Assembly: GCA_910577015.1 (NCBI GenBank)
Contig: CAJTKU010000012.1
Location: 11,670-75,669, forward strand
Source: an uncultured Lachnospiraceae bacterium
GTDB lineage: Bacteria > Bacillota > Clostridia > Lachnospirales > Lachnospiraceae
Length of the DNA: 64,000 bases
Direction of reading: 5' to 3'
Position numbers and translations under genes: made by a program. Under the pieces are notes generated by a model. The model was not told the origin of the DNA and ran no database searches. It was given only the letters and a program-made list of their open reading frames with translations. Positions 8,057 through 16,899 of this stretch are shown piece after piece. Numbering within the stretch: position 1 is the stretch's first letter; each line of letters starts with the position of its first letter.

Positions 8057-9012
8057 TTTTCGTTTTCCTTAAATTCTGCCTCAATATGTAGGGAAAGATT
8101 GTTAATCACATCATGGACGGTGCCCTTCATGGTACAGCCTGCAGCCCGTACATGGCCCCCTCCTCCAAAGAAGGAAGCAACCCTGGCTACATTGACACAT
8201 TCATTGGAACGCATACTTACCTTATACTCCAGCAGATTTGTCTCATACAAAAATATCGCGCAGTCCACGCCCTTGATATTCCTGAGCTGGTTGACAATGC
8301 CGTCCAAATCGGAAGGCGCTACATGATAAAACTCCATCATCTTTTTGCTGACGCAGCTCACAATACACCTGCCCTCCATGAAACGGATGCTCTCCATCAA
8401 TGCCCTTCCCAGAATCTGGTTTTGCAGATATGTCTTCTGATAAAAACTTTCCTCTATGATTTTGGAAAAAGGAAACCCGAATCCAATCAGCCTGGCCGCT
8501 ATCTGTAATGCCCTCGGTGTCGTGTTGGAATACTGGAACACGCCCGTATCGTGAATCATTGCCGTATAAAGGGCCACCGCAATATCCTCATCCAGATTTT
8601 CTTCCTCGAAAAGACCGAACAAAACCTCCGCCGTGGAACCCGCCTCAGGTTCCACCACGTTGATGTTCCCGCAGCCGTTCTGATTGCTGATATGGTGGTC
8701 TATATTAATTTTTTTTGCTGCTGCCGCAAAAAAGGGTTCCGCCTTTCCCAGCCTATCGCTCCCTGTATCCAGCGCAAAAAACACATCAAACGTTTCGTCG
8801 CTGGCATACTCTGAATCGATATCCTTCAGGTACTTTAAATGCCCCATGGAATCCGGGGGTGTTTCCAAAAACAATTTTACTTCTGCCTGCGGAAGCATTT
8901 TTTTCAGGTAAAGGTACAGTGCCATACAGGAACCCACGGCATCCCCGTCGGGTCTGATATGCGCACTGATACCGATTCTCTTTGCATCACTGCATTCTTT
9001 TAACAGATTCAT
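8038..9012 (-). CDS. nrnA: DHH/DHHA1 phosphoesterase, NrnA-like oligoribonuclease / pAp phosphatase
   Basis: 324 residues. The DHH domain shows His-Ile-Arg-Pro-Asp-Gly-Asp-Ala (metal site), Asp-Thr-Gly, Asp-His-His and His-Asp-Thr-Gly. The DHHA1 domain ends in Gly-Gly-Gly-Gly-His-Val-Arg-Ala-Ala-Gly (substrate-binding loop). The family degrades 2-5 nt RNA fragments and 3'-phosphoadenosine 5'-phosphate in the cytosol. It sits between rbfA (ATGA overlap) and truB (19-base overlap), the usual place in Firmicutes. Confidence 0.94.
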   Translation of the reverse strand: MNLLKECSDAKRIGISAHIRPDGDAVGSCMALYLYLKKMLPQAEVKLFLETPPDSMGHLKYLKDIDSEYASDETFDVFFALDTGSDRLGKAEPFFAAAAKKINIDHHISNQNGCGNINVVEPEAGSTAEVLFGLFEEENLDEDIAVALYTAMIHDTGVFQYSNTTPRALQIAARLIGFGFPFSKIIEESFYQKTYLQNQILGRALMESIRFMEGRCIVSCVSKKMMEFYHVAPSDLDGIVNQLRNIKGVDCAIFLYETNLLEYKVSMRSNECVNVARVASFFGGGGHVRAAGCTMKGTVHDVINNLSLHIEAEFKENEKCTMES

Positions 9013-9386
9013 GTTTCCTCTTTTCTGTCCGGCATTTCCTGCAGCACTTCATCAATCTTTTTGGACATGTTTACCCCGTACTCGATGGACTGGTCCATGA
9101 TAAAAGTGATTTCCGGCGTGTTCCTGAGATTAATGGTTTTTGCCAGCCGGTTCTTGATATATCCTTCGGCGCTCTTTAAGCCCTTGTGGGTATCTTCCCT
9201 CGCCTTCTCATCGCCAAACACACTAATCCATGCCTTGCAAGTCTTCAAATCCGGCGCAACCTCCACGGCCACCACACTGGTAAGCGGGCTGATACGCGGG
9301 TCCTTGATTTCACCGCGTATAATCTCCGCCAGCACACGCTGCACCTCCCCGTTTATACGGGTACTCTTTATACTGTTCTTTCTCAT
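9009..9386 (-). CDS. rbfA: 30S ribosome-binding factor A
   Basis: 125-residue KH-like RbfA, needed for late maturation of the 16S rRNA 5' end in the 30S subunit. The family pattern is clear: Ile-Arg-Gly-Glu-Ile-Lys-Asp-Pro-Arg near residue 28, then the Val-Glu-Val-Ala-Pro-Asp-Leu strand and the Thr-Pro-Glu-Ile C-terminal strand. GAGGAAG precedes the ATG. It follows infB after about 39 bp and overlaps nrnA by 4 bases. Confidence 0.96.
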   Translation of the reverse strand: MRKNSIKSTRINGEVQRVLAEIIRGEIKDPRISPLTSVVAVEVAPDLKTCKAWISVFGDEKAREDTHKGLKSAEGYIKNRLAKTINLRNTPEITFIMDQSIEYGVNMSKKIDEVLQEMPDRKEET

Positions 9387-9425
9387 TCTTCCTCACATTC
9401 TGATACATTGACATTTTCCCGGAAG

Positions 9426-12400
9426 TTACCTTGGTACCTCTACCATCACATAAGCCTCCACGATATCCAGCTCCTGCATCTGGTCAAAGCCCGCAAATAC
9501 AAGACCGCATTCAAAACCGGCTTTTACTTCCTTTACATCGTCTTTAAATCTCTTTAAGGATGCCAGCTCGCCTTCAAAAATCTGCTCTCCGGCACGGCTG
9601 ATGCGCACTTTGCAGCCCCTCTGGAAAATACCGTCCAATACATAGGAACCGGCGATATTTCCGACAGCGGAAGCTTTAAACAGCTGACGAACCTCTGCAT
9701 GGCCGATAACCTTTTCTTCAAATACAGGGTCAAGCATTCCCTTCATTGCGGCTTCCACATCCTCAATGGCCTGATAAATTACCTTGTACAGACGTACATC
9801 CACGCCTTCCCTTTCCACTACGGCTTTTGCCGTGGCATCCAGGCGTACGTTGAAACCAATGATGATGGCGGAAGACGCGCTTGCCAGCATAACGTCAGAT
9901 TCGTTGATGGCGCCCACGCCTCCATGGATGCACTTGACAACCACTTCTTCGTTGGAAAGCTTTAACAGGCTCTGCTTCACCGCTTCCACACTGCCCTGTA
10001 CATCTGCCTTTACAATCAGGTTCAGTTCTTTCAGGCTGCCTTCCTTAATCTGAGAGAACAAATCATCCAATGACATCTTGCTCTTTGTCTCTTCCAGCAT
10101 CTTTTCCTTGTTCTGTGCCAGATACGTTTCGGCGAAGGATTTGGCTGTTTTATCGCTTTCATGGGCGATAAAGACTTCTCCTGCGCTCGGCACATCGCTC
10201 AGTCCCAATATCTCCACAGGTGTGGAAGGACCGGCTTCTTTGACCCTTCTTCCCTTGTCGTCTATCATGGCCCTGACTTTGCCGTGGCTTGCGCCTGCTG
10301 AAATGAAATCCCCCACGTGCAGGGTTCCCTTCTGTACCAGCACTGTAGCCACAGGACCGCGTCCTTTATCCAGCTCTGCCTCTATGACCAGACCTCTTGC
10401 CTGTCTGTTGGGATTGGCTTTTAACTCCAGGATATCCGCCGTCAGAAGAATGGTTTCCAGAAGGTTTTCAATACCTTCTCCCGATTTTGCGGATACCGGC
10501 ACAAATTCCGTGGTTCCGCCCCAGTCTACGGAAATCAGTTCATACTCCGTCAATTCCTGTTTCACACGGTCCACATTGGCATTCGGCTTATCAATTTTAT
10601 TGACCGCCACAATTATTTCAATGCCTGCCGCCTTGGCATGGTTAATCGCTTCCACTGTCTGGGGCATAACGCCGTCGTCCGCCGCCACTACCAGAATGGC
10701 AATATCCGTCGCATTGGCGCCGCGCATACGCATGGCGGTAAAAGCTTCATGTCCCGGCGTATCCAGAAAAGTAATCTTCCTGTCGTTGATAGAAACAGTA
10801 TACGCACCTATGTGCTGTGTAATACCCCCTGCTTCCTTATCTGTCACATTCGTCTTGCGGATTGCGTCAAGCAGGGAAGTTTTACCGTGGTCGACATGTC
10901 CCATGACGCAGATAACAGGCGGGCGCGTTACTTTTTCTTCTTCCTGCTCCTCTTCTTCCTTCAAAAGCTCCTCGATGACATCCACCTTGACCTCTTTTTC
11001 ACAGAGAATGTCATATTCCATGGCAATATTTTCTGCTTCCTCATAGGAAATTTCCTGATTCAGCGTCACAATCTTGCCTTCCAGAAACAGCTTTTTGATG
11101 ATGGCGGAAGACTGAATCTTCATTTTTTCCGCCAGTTCTTTAATCGTAATGGACTCCGGAAGCACAATTACTTTGATAACTTCCTCTGCCACTTCTTCTT
11201 TCTTCTTTTCGGGCTTTATGAATCTGCCGGGTTTGTTCTTTACCTGTGCGTCCTCTTCTTCATAGATAAAGTCCTTGCGTGAACGTTTATCCTTTTCCTG
11301 GCTGATGCGGCGCTTTTCCTCATCCCTATGCTTTTCGGCGTCCTTGATTGGAGTTTCTGCCATAAAGCCTTTGCCTTGAGACGGCTTTCTGAAGTTATCT
11401 CTCTGCCCTCCATTGCCTCTGCCGTCGCGGCCGCTATTGCCATAATTCCTTTCACCGCCTGCAGAAGCGCCATTGCCGCGGAAACCGCCCTGATTGCCGT
11501 AAGAACCCGTGCGGCCTGCGCCATCCGTCCTTCTGTCCTGCCGCTGTCCCTGCGGTCTTTCACCCCTGTTGTCCCTGTTTCCATAAGAAGGTTTCTCGCC
11601 TCCTGTCCTGTTTTGCCTGTATCCCTGAGTGGTCTGTCCGGTTCTGCCCTGGCCTTGCTGGAAAGGTCTGCCCTGGCCGGAACCCTGATTGCCCTGCGTT
11701 CTGTCCTGACTGCGCTGTCCGTTCTGGTTTCCGGTCCTGTCCTGACTGCGCTGCACTCCGTTCTGGCTTCCCTGTATCCTGTCCTGACCCTGCGGTCTGT
11801 TTTCATTCCTTACCTGCATCTCCGGCGTCTGCATGGTCCTATCTGCCTGTTTTACGGGCTGAACGGATTCTGCCGCGCCTTCCCCTGCGCCCGCTTTCGC
11901 CTGCTGGTTCTTCTGCGGCTGTGGCGGAGGCACCATCTGTACACGCGGTGTGGGAGACGGGGGCGTCAGCGGTTTAATCGGTCTCACCGGAGCCGGCTGC
12001 CCCGGCCTGACATTCTGTGCCGGCCTTGCATTGGGCGCCGGTCTTCCCCCTGCATTGCCTAAATTGTTCCTTCCCTGATTATTTCCCTGCGGCCTGTTTG
12101 GCTGTTTGCCGGGAACACGGGAATTCTGGGGATTGCTGACCACAATAATTTTCTTTTTCTTTTTGGGCGCTTCCTGTGCTTCCTGCGCATCCTGTACATT
12201 CCGGGGCGGTGCCGCCTCTTGCCCGGCTGTCTTTTCCGGCTCTTTGGGGCCCTCCTCCTTTTGTACCTGTGCCTCAGGCATTTTTTCTGCCTTTTCCGCG
12301 GTGGGGGCTGCGGCGCCAAAATGCTTCCTGACCATTTCTGCCGCATCTTCTTCAATGGAACTCTGCGCCGCCTTCGCCTCTATTCCCTTTTCCTGCAGGA

Positions 12401-12467
12401 AAGCAACCAATTCTTTGCTCTGCTTTCCGACTTCTTTTGCCAGTTCATGTATCTTAATTTTCGCCAT
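9426..12467 (-). CDS. infB: Translation initiation factor IF-2
   Basis: 1013 residues. It is the GTPase that places initiator tRNA on the 30S subunit and promotes subunit joining. An IF2_N domain lies at residues 1-50. A very long, low-complexity Pro/Gln/Gly/Arg-rich linker (about 60-400) explains the size above the usual 700-900. A second IF2_N follows near 430. The GTPase motifs are Gly-His-Val-Asp-His-Gly-Lys-Thr (about 520), Asp-Thr-Pro-Gly-His and Asn-Lys-Ile-Asp, followed by domains II-IV. An AGGAGGTAAATAAATAGC leader precedes the ATG. Only one base separates it from ylxQ. Confidence 0.97.
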   Translation of the reverse strand: MAKIKIHELAKEVGKQSKELVAFLQEKGIEAKAAQSSIEEDAAEMVRKHFGAAAPTAEKAEKMPEAQVQKEEGPKEPEKTAGQEAAPPRNVQDAQEAQEAPKKKKKIIVVSNPQNSRVPGKQPNRPQGNNQGRNNLGNAGGRPAPNARPAQNVRPGQPAPVRPIKPLTPPSPTPRVQMVPPPQPQKNQQAKAGAGEGAAESVQPVKQADRTMQTPEMQVRNENRPQGQDRIQGSQNGVQRSQDRTGNQNGQRSQDRTQGNQGSGQGRPFQQGQGRTGQTTQGYRQNRTGGEKPSYGNRDNRGERPQGQRQDRRTDGAGRTGSYGNQGGFRGNGASAGGERNYGNSGRDGRGNGGQRDNFRKPSQGKGFMAETPIKDAEKHRDEEKRRISQEKDKRSRKDFIYEEEDAQVKNKPGRFIKPEKKKEEVAEEVIKVIVLPESITIKELAEKMKIQSSAIIKKLFLEGKIVTLNQEISYEEAENIAMEYDILCEKEVKVDVIEELLKEEEEQEEEKVTRPPVICVMGHVDHGKTSLLDAIRKTNVTDKEAGGITQHIGAYTVSINDRKITFLDTPGHEAFTAMRMRGANATDIAILVVAADDGVMPQTVEAINHAKAAGIEIIVAVNKIDKPNANVDRVKQELTEYELISVDWGGTTEFVPVSAKSGEGIENLLETILLTADILELKANPNRQARGLVIEAELDKGRGPVATVLVQKGTLHVGDFISAGASHGKVRAMIDDKGRRVKEAGPSTPVEILGLSDVPSAGEVFIAHESDKTAKSFAETYLAQNKEKMLEETKSKMSLDDLFSQIKEGSLKELNLIVKADVQGSVEAVKQSLLKLSNEEVVVKCIHGGVGAINESDVMLASASSAIIIGFNVRLDATAKAVVEREGVDVRLYKVIYQAIEDVEAAMKGMLDPVFEEKVIGHAEVRQLFKASAVGNIAGSYVLDGIFQRGCKVRISRAGEQIFEGELASLKRFKDDVKEVKAGFECGLVFAGFDQMQELDIVEAYVMVEVPR

Positions 12468-12468
12468 G

Positions 12469-12798
12469 CTATTTATTTACCTCCTGATTTTGCAATTCTT
12501 CCAGATGTTTCATTACCGTGCGGGCAAGCCCTTCATTGATAAGCGCTGCCGATGAGCGTTCCCCTTTTCCGATGGAATGTCCCAATTCCTCCTTCGTACC
12601 GTATGTATATATCGGCACCTTGTAAAAAGAGCACTTATCCCTGAAACGCTTTTTTGTATTGTCTGACGCATCCTCCGCTACGATAACCAGCACAGCTGAA
12701 CCGTCCCTTATGGAATTTTCCGTGGAAAACTCTCCGCTCACCACATTTCTTCCCCTCGCTGCCAGACCTAACAAACTATATATTTTATTCTGCTTCAA
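12469..12798 (-). CDS. ylxQ: L7Ae/L30e-type ribosomal-like protein YlxQ
   Basis: About 109 residues, an L7Ae-family RNA-binding fold: Leu-Leu-Gly-Leu-Ala-Ala-Arg-Gly near the N-terminus and Val-Ile-Val-Ala-Glu-Asp-Ala-Ser in the core. It probably binds kink-turn RNA; its cellular target is not firmly known. I placed the start at the TTG at 12798-12796 because an AGGGAG site lies 10 bases upstream and homologues begin just before the Leu-Leu-Gly-Leu stretch. An ATG at 12837 would lengthen it by 13 residues with a much larger overlap with ylxR. Confidence 0.85.
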   Translation of the reverse strand: MKQNKIYSLLGLAARGRNVVSGEFSTENSIRDGSAVLVIVAEDASDNTKKRFRDKCSFYKVPIYTYGTKEELGHSIGKGERSSAALINEGLARTVMKHLEELQNQEVNK

Positions 12799-13057
12799 TA
12801 TCACCAAACTCCCTTTCCAAGCCCTCATAGACTTCATCCGGAATACTCATTTTGAAAGAACGCTCCAGGCCCTTATTCTTCCTCGCCTTTTTTAAACAAT
12901 CGGCGCTCTTGCAAAGATATGCGCCCCTTCCGTTCTTCTTACCTGTTACATCCAAAACAATGGGGCCTTCCGGGGTTTTGAGTACGCGCATCATCTCTTT
13001 CTTGCTTTTCATCTCCCCACAGCCGACACATTGTCTTAAAGGAATTTTCTTACTCAT
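12785..13057 (-). CDS. ylxR: YlxR (DUF448) RNA-binding protein
   Basis: 90 residues with the YlxR signature Arg-Gln-Cys-Val-Gly-Cys-Gly and Gly-Arg-Gly-Ala-Tyr-Leu-Cys. In Bacillus subtilis this protein has been linked to modulation of RNase P (RnpM). The rnpB gene lies about 38 kb away in this window. It overlaps nusA by 8 bases and ylxQ by about 14, so it is translationally coupled in the nusA-infB operon. Confidence 0.95.
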   Translation of the reverse strand: MSKKIPLRQCVGCGEMKSKKEMMRVLKTPEGPIVLDVTGKKNGRGAYLCKSADCLKKARKNKGLERSFKMSIPDEVYEGLEREFGDIEAE

Positions 13058-14219
13058 TTTCTACGTCCGCACCCTCCTCATAGGATTCTTCGTATCCCTC
13101 TTCATACGCTCCGTCTTCATAGTCCTCATAGTCTTCATACTCATCCACATAATCTTCATAACGGAAGCCGGGTGCGTCCTTTGCCTGTGTCTCGGATTTG
13201 ATGTCAATCTTATATCCGGTCAGCCTTGCCGCAAGTCTTGCATTCTGGCCTTCTTTACCGATGGCAAGGGAGAGTTGGTAATCCGGAACCACGACTTTTG
13301 CGGTCTTTTCATCAGGGTCTGCAAACACGGCGACAATCTTTGCCGGGGATAATGCATTCTGAATCAGGTTTCCGGGATTTTCGTCCCAGTTGACAATATC
13401 TATCTTTTCTCCCCTGAGCTCCTCCACAATGGCATTTACCCTTGCGCCGTTAAGCCCTACGCAGGCGCCAACCGCATCCACATTGGGATTGTTGCTCCAT
13501 ACCGCAATCTTGGTCCTGCTTCCCGCTTCGCGGGCAATGCTCTTTATCTCCACGGTGCCGTCCTTGATTTCCGTCACTTCCGCTTCAAACAACCTCTTTA
13601 CCAGTTCCGGATGCGTACGGCTGACATTGATATGGGGGCCTTTGGGTGTGTTTTTGACTTCCAGAATGTATACCCTTATTCTCTCAGTCGGCTTAAACAC
13701 CTCTCCTTTCACCTGTTCGCTTTCGCTTAACATGGCGTCTGCCTTTCCGAGATTGATGCTGATATTGCGGCCCACATAGCGCTGTACCACGCCGGTCACC
13801 ACATCCTTTTCCTTCTCGTAATACTGGTTGTAAATTACGCTTCTTTCTTCTTCCCTGATTTTCTGTAAAATAACGTTTTTCGCATTCATGGTGGCAATAC
13901 GGCCAAACTCCTTGGATTTGATTTCCACATGCAGAATTTCGCCTACCTCTGCCTTGCTTGAAATCTCCTTTGCATCCTCAAGGGCAATCTGCAGGCAGTC
14001 GTCCTCCACATCATCCTTTGTCTCCACTACTTCTTTTTCCGCATAGCACAAAAAGTCGCAGGTTTCCCTGTTGATTTCCACCTTGATATTGTCCGCTTTG
14101 CCAAAATGGTTCTTGCACGCTGTCACAAGGGAATTTTCAATCGCCTCAAACAAAGTTTCCTTGCTGATTTCCTTTTCTTTTTCCAGTATGTCAAGAGCCT
14201 CCATTAATTCCTTATTCAT
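13050..14219 (-). CDS. nusA: Transcription termination/antitermination factor NusA
   Basis: 389 residues: N-terminal RNA-polymerase-binding domain, S1 domain (about 135-200) and two KH domains (to about 350). Firmicute NusA lacks the C-terminal acidic repeats of the E. coli protein. Here the chain instead ends in a strongly acidic Glu/Asp/Tyr tail (about 352-389). AGGAGG lies 10 bases before the ATG. It is second in the rimP operon, about 29 bp after rimP. Confidence 0.96.
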   Translation of the reverse strand: MNKELMEALDILEKEKEISKETLFEAIENSLVTACKNHFGKADNIKVEINRETCDFLCYAEKEVVETKDDVEDDCLQIALEDAKEISSKAEVGEILHVEIKSKEFGRIATMNAKNVILQKIREEERSVIYNQYYEKEKDVVTGVVQRYVGRNISINLGKADAMLSESEQVKGEVFKPTERIRVYILEVKNTPKGPHINVSRTHPELVKRLFEAEVTEIKDGTVEIKSIAREAGSRTKIAVWSNNPNVDAVGACVGLNGARVNAIVEELRGEKIDIVNWDENPGNLIQNALSPAKIVAVFADPDEKTAKVVVPDYQLSLAIGKEGQNARLAARLTGYKIDIKSETQAKDAPGFRYEDYVDEYEDYEDYEDGAYEEGYEESYEEGADVENE

Positions 14220-14248
14220 TTTCCATTGTCCTCCTTGTCTATTCTATG

Positions 14249-14713
14249 TTAAAAATCAAACGCAAGCCTGATGAGCGCCACATCGCCCTTTGAAAATACC
14301 ATCTCGCCGCTTTCTGTCTCCACGGTGACGGTTTCCTTGTCATAGGCTTTCAATACGCCTGAAAATTCTTTGCATTTTTCAATGGGCTTATAGGTCTTTA
14401 CCTCCACCCTGCTGCCGAGGCTTTTTTCCAGATGCTTATCCTTTTTTAACGCCCTGCCCAGCCCCGGGCTGGAAACCTCCAGTATATACGCATCCTCCAC
14501 AAAATCTTCTTTATCCAGCGCTTCGGATAAAGCCCTGCTTACATTTTCACAGTCCTGAATGTTTACCCCTTCCGGCTTATCAATGTAAGCCCGCAAATAC
14601 CAGTCCGCACCCTCTTTAACATATTCCACATCGTAGATTTCCACAGCATTCGCTTCGGCAATGGGCTGTAAAAGAGCCTCCGTCCTGGACTCGTATGTCT
14701 CCCTTTTGGACAT
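14249..14713 (-). CDS. rimP: Ribosome maturation factor RimP
   Basis: 154 residues. It acts in 30S assembly. The RimP N-domain has Tyr-Asp-Val-Glu-Tyr-Val-Lys-Glu-Gly and Ile-Asp-Lys-Pro-Glu-Gly. The hallmark Leu-Glu-Val-Ser-Ser-Pro-Gly-Leu follows near 100, then a C-terminal SH3-like barrel. It is the first gene after the promoter at 14833-14861 and a leader with two hairpins. Confidence 0.96.
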   Translation of the reverse strand: MSKRETYESRTEALLQPIAEANAVEIYDVEYVKEGADWYLRAYIDKPEGVNIQDCENVSRALSEALDKEDFVEDAYILEVSSPGLGRALKKDKHLEKSLGSRVEVKTYKPIEKCKEFSGVLKAYDKETVTVETESGEMVFSKGDVALIRLAFDF

Positions 14714-14750
14714 CTATCCACCTAATCCTTTCCCTATGAAGTTATGTTTA

Positions 14751-14804
14751 CGGGCGGCAATCCGCCCTATACATACAAGAAAGAGTGGCGCTGCGTCCAC
14801 TCTT
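14751..14804 (-). promoter_or_regulatory. Two hairpins in the rimP-nusA operon leader
   Basis: Between the promoter and rimP, the transcript can form an 8-bp stem (14797-14804 with 14781-14788) followed by a weak U-rich stretch, then a 6-bp GC stem (14762-14767 with 14752-14757). The first resembles a weak intrinsic terminator; it could end panF-side transcription or attenuate the operon. No known leader RNA family is recognised. Confidence 0.4.
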
Positions 14805-14832
14805 ACCTTACGTTCCTTATGTTACTATGGTT

Positions 14833-14861
14833 AGTTTATACCTGTTTTGACGAGATGTCAA
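14833..14861 (-). promoter_or_regulatory. Promoter of the rimP-nusA-infB-ribF operon
   Basis: On the minus strand, TTGACA (14861-14856), a 17-bp spacer and TAAACT (14838-14833). It lies in the only non-coding gap upstream of rimP and gives a leader of about 115 nt. Confidence 0.75.
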
Positions 14862-14884
14862 CTGATTTTCATAAACTTCCCAAA

Positions 14885-16423
14885 TTACTTGTTTTCTTCA
14901 TCCGTCAGCACCAGTTTCTGCTCCACCGTCACCTTTTCTTCATAACAGGAGAACAGGGATTGCGTCTTTTCCTTTTGCATTTTCGGCGTGACAAGGCTTA
15001 CCAGAGGCACAACAGCCAGTCCCGCTATCATCGCCACCGCGCCTGCATTGATGGGGGAAGCAATGTATTTAAAAAACATATTGGACACGGTTATGCCGAT
15101 GCCGCAGGCAAAGCTTGCCCACACCGCCGCTTTTGTCACCCATTTGCAATACAGCCCGTAAAGGAAAGGCGCAAGGAAAGCGCCTGCCAGTGCGCCCCAT
15201 GAAATTCCCATCAGCTGCGCAATAAATACCGGCGGGTCAAGGGCCAGCACTACGGACACCACCACGAAAAATACGAGAAGGATTCGCATCCACAGAAGCT
15301 GCTTCTTTTCATCCATATCCTTTACAACGGTTCCCTTGATAAAATCCAGCGTCAGTGTGGAGCTGGAAGTCAGTACCAGCGACGAGAGCGTGGACATGGA
15401 AGCCGAAAGCACCAGCACGATGACGATGCCAATCAGGATGTCGGGCAGGGTGCTTAGCATGGAAGGGATAATTGCGTCATAGATGATGCCGCCTTCCCCG
15501 TTTCTGATGGCAGCCGTATCAAACAGCCTGCCAAAACCGCCCAGAAAATAGCATCCGCCGGAAATCACCACTGCAAACAGCGTGGAAATGATGGTTCCCG
15601 TCTTTACCGCTTTTTCATCCCGGATGGCATAGAACTTGTTTACCATCTGCGGCAGCCCCCAGGTTCCCAGAGAAGTCAGAATCACCACTCCCAAAAGGTT
15701 TAAGGGGTCCGGCCCAAAGAAAGAGGCAAACGCTCCCGGCTGGCCTGCCGTCACAGGAATATCGCTGGGAATTTCGGAAAGCTTGAACACGGCGTCCATA
15801 AAACCGCCCTGCCCGTTCAACACCGCTGCAATAACCGCCACAATGCCGAACAGCATGACGATACCCTGTATAAAATCATTGATGGCAGTCGCCATATAGC
15901 CGCCCAGAATCACATATACGCAGGTAAGCGCCGCCATAACGATAACGCACACCTCGTAAGGAATGGCAAACGCCATGCCGAACAATCTGGACAGACCGTT
16001 ATACACGGAAGCCGTATACGGAATCAGGAAGATAAAAGAAATGGCGGAGGCCGCAAGCCTTAATGCATTGCTGTCATATCTTTTTCCGAAAAAATCCGGC
16101 ATGGTCTTGGCTTTTACATGCTTGCTCATAATGCGCGTGCGCCGTCCTAACAGAACCCATGCAAGCAGGGAGCCGATAATGGCGTTGCCGATGCCAATCC
16201 ACGTGGCGGACAAGCCGTACTTATAGCCAAACTGTCCGGCATAGCCCACAAATACCACCGCGCTGAAATAAGACGTCCCATAGGCAAAAGCGGTAAGCCA
16301 CGGTCCCACATTCCTGCCTCCCAGCACAAAACCGTCCACGTTGGCGGCGTGCCGCCTCGAATATACGCCCACAGCCACCATTACGCCAAAAAATATCAGT
16401 AACAATAAGATTTTTGAAATCAT
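14885..16423 (-). CDS. Sodium:solute symporter (SSS/SLC5 family)
   Basis: 512-residue membrane protein with about 13 hydrophobic segments and SSS family motifs. These include Gly-Gly-Arg-Asn-Val-Gly-Pro-Trp after the first segment, Gly-Tyr-Met-Ala-Thr-Ala-Ile-Asn-Asp-Phe-Ile-Gln-Gly in the middle, and Ser-Ala-Ser-Met-Ser-Thr-Leu-Ser-Ser near 340. It imports an organic anion with Na+. It is the last gene of the paaK-ior cluster, so aryl-acetate-type acids or a related monocarboxylate are plausible substrates; pantothenate, proline or acetate cannot be excluded. The ATG at 16423 has a strong GAGGAAAAGAGG site. Confidence 0.88.
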   Translation of the reverse strand: MISKILLLLIFFGVMVAVGVYSRRHAANVDGFVLGGRNVGPWLTAFAYGTSYFSAVVFVGYAGQFGYKYGLSATWIGIGNAIIGSLLAWVLLGRRTRIMSKHVKAKTMPDFFGKRYDSNALRLAASAISFIFLIPYTASVYNGLSRLFGMAFAIPYEVCVIVMAALTCVYVILGGYMATAINDFIQGIVMLFGIVAVIAAVLNGQGGFMDAVFKLSEIPSDIPVTAGQPGAFASFFGPDPLNLLGVVILTSLGTWGLPQMVNKFYAIRDEKAVKTGTIISTLFAVVISGGCYFLGGFGRLFDTAAIRNGEGGIIYDAIIPSMLSTLPDILIGIVIVLVLSASMSTLSSLVLTSSSTLTLDFIKGTVVKDMDEKKQLLWMRILLVFFVVVSVVLALDPPVFIAQLMGISWGALAGAFLAPFLYGLYCKWVTKAAVWASFACGIGITVSNMFFKYIASPINAGAVAMIAGLAVVPLVSLVTPKMQKEKTQSLFSCYEEKVTVEQKLVLTDEENK

Positions 16424-16462
16424 CCTCTTTTCCTCTCCCTGCCGTTTCCACGGCAAAACAAT

Positions 16463-16885
16463 TTATACAATTTCTTCCTGGGATATCAGTTCCACATCCG
16501 TTTCCCTAAGAAGCTCCGCAGCCTTTTCCAGTTCCGAAGTCTTGATAACGATGGAAGCGTCATCCGTGCCGGTGGAAAGCGCGTACATATATTCAATATT
16601 GATATGGGATTTGCAGATTACCTCCAGAAGCTCCTGAAGCTGTCCTACCCTGTGTCCGAGCTTCACGCCCAGCACATCCGTAATCATGGCGGAAAACCCT
16701 TTTTCCACAAGCGCTTTCCTTCCCTCCTCGGGCTTTGTGACCAGAAGCCTGAGAAGGCCGTAATCACTGGTGTCAGCCAGACTTAAGGATACAATGTTTA
16801 CATCGCTCTGCTTTAAGACATCCAGAACCTCCTCCAGCCGTCCTTCCCTGTTTTCTATAAATACCGATAATTGTTTGATAAACAT
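16463..16885 (-). CDS. Tandem ACT-domain protein
   Basis: 140 residues forming two ACT folds (about 1-68 and 69-140). The first starts Ile-Lys-Gln-Leu-Ser-Val-Phe-Ile-Glu-Asn-Arg-Glu-Gly-Arg-Leu. Such proteins bind amino acids or related ligands and regulate enzymes or transporters. This type is often found beside phenylacetate-CoA ligase and IorAB genes. AGGAGAGG precedes the ATG at 16885. It lies between paaK (15 bp) and the symporter (about 40 bp). It probably senses an aromatic amino acid or its keto acid; that is inference. Confidence 0.88.
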   Translation of the reverse strand: MFIKQLSVFIENREGRLEEVLDVLKQSDVNIVSLSLADTSDYGLLRLLVTKPEEGRKALVEKGFSAMITDVLGVKLGHRVGQLQELLEVICKSHINIEYMYALSTGTDDASIVIKTSELEKAAELLRETDVELISQEEIV

Positions 16886-16899
16886 AAGCCTCTCCTTTC

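Noticed and set aside
10078..11046. 322-codon frame antisense to infB
   Set aside because: Shadow of the low-stop opposite strand of a strongly conserved gene; no ribosome site and no family.
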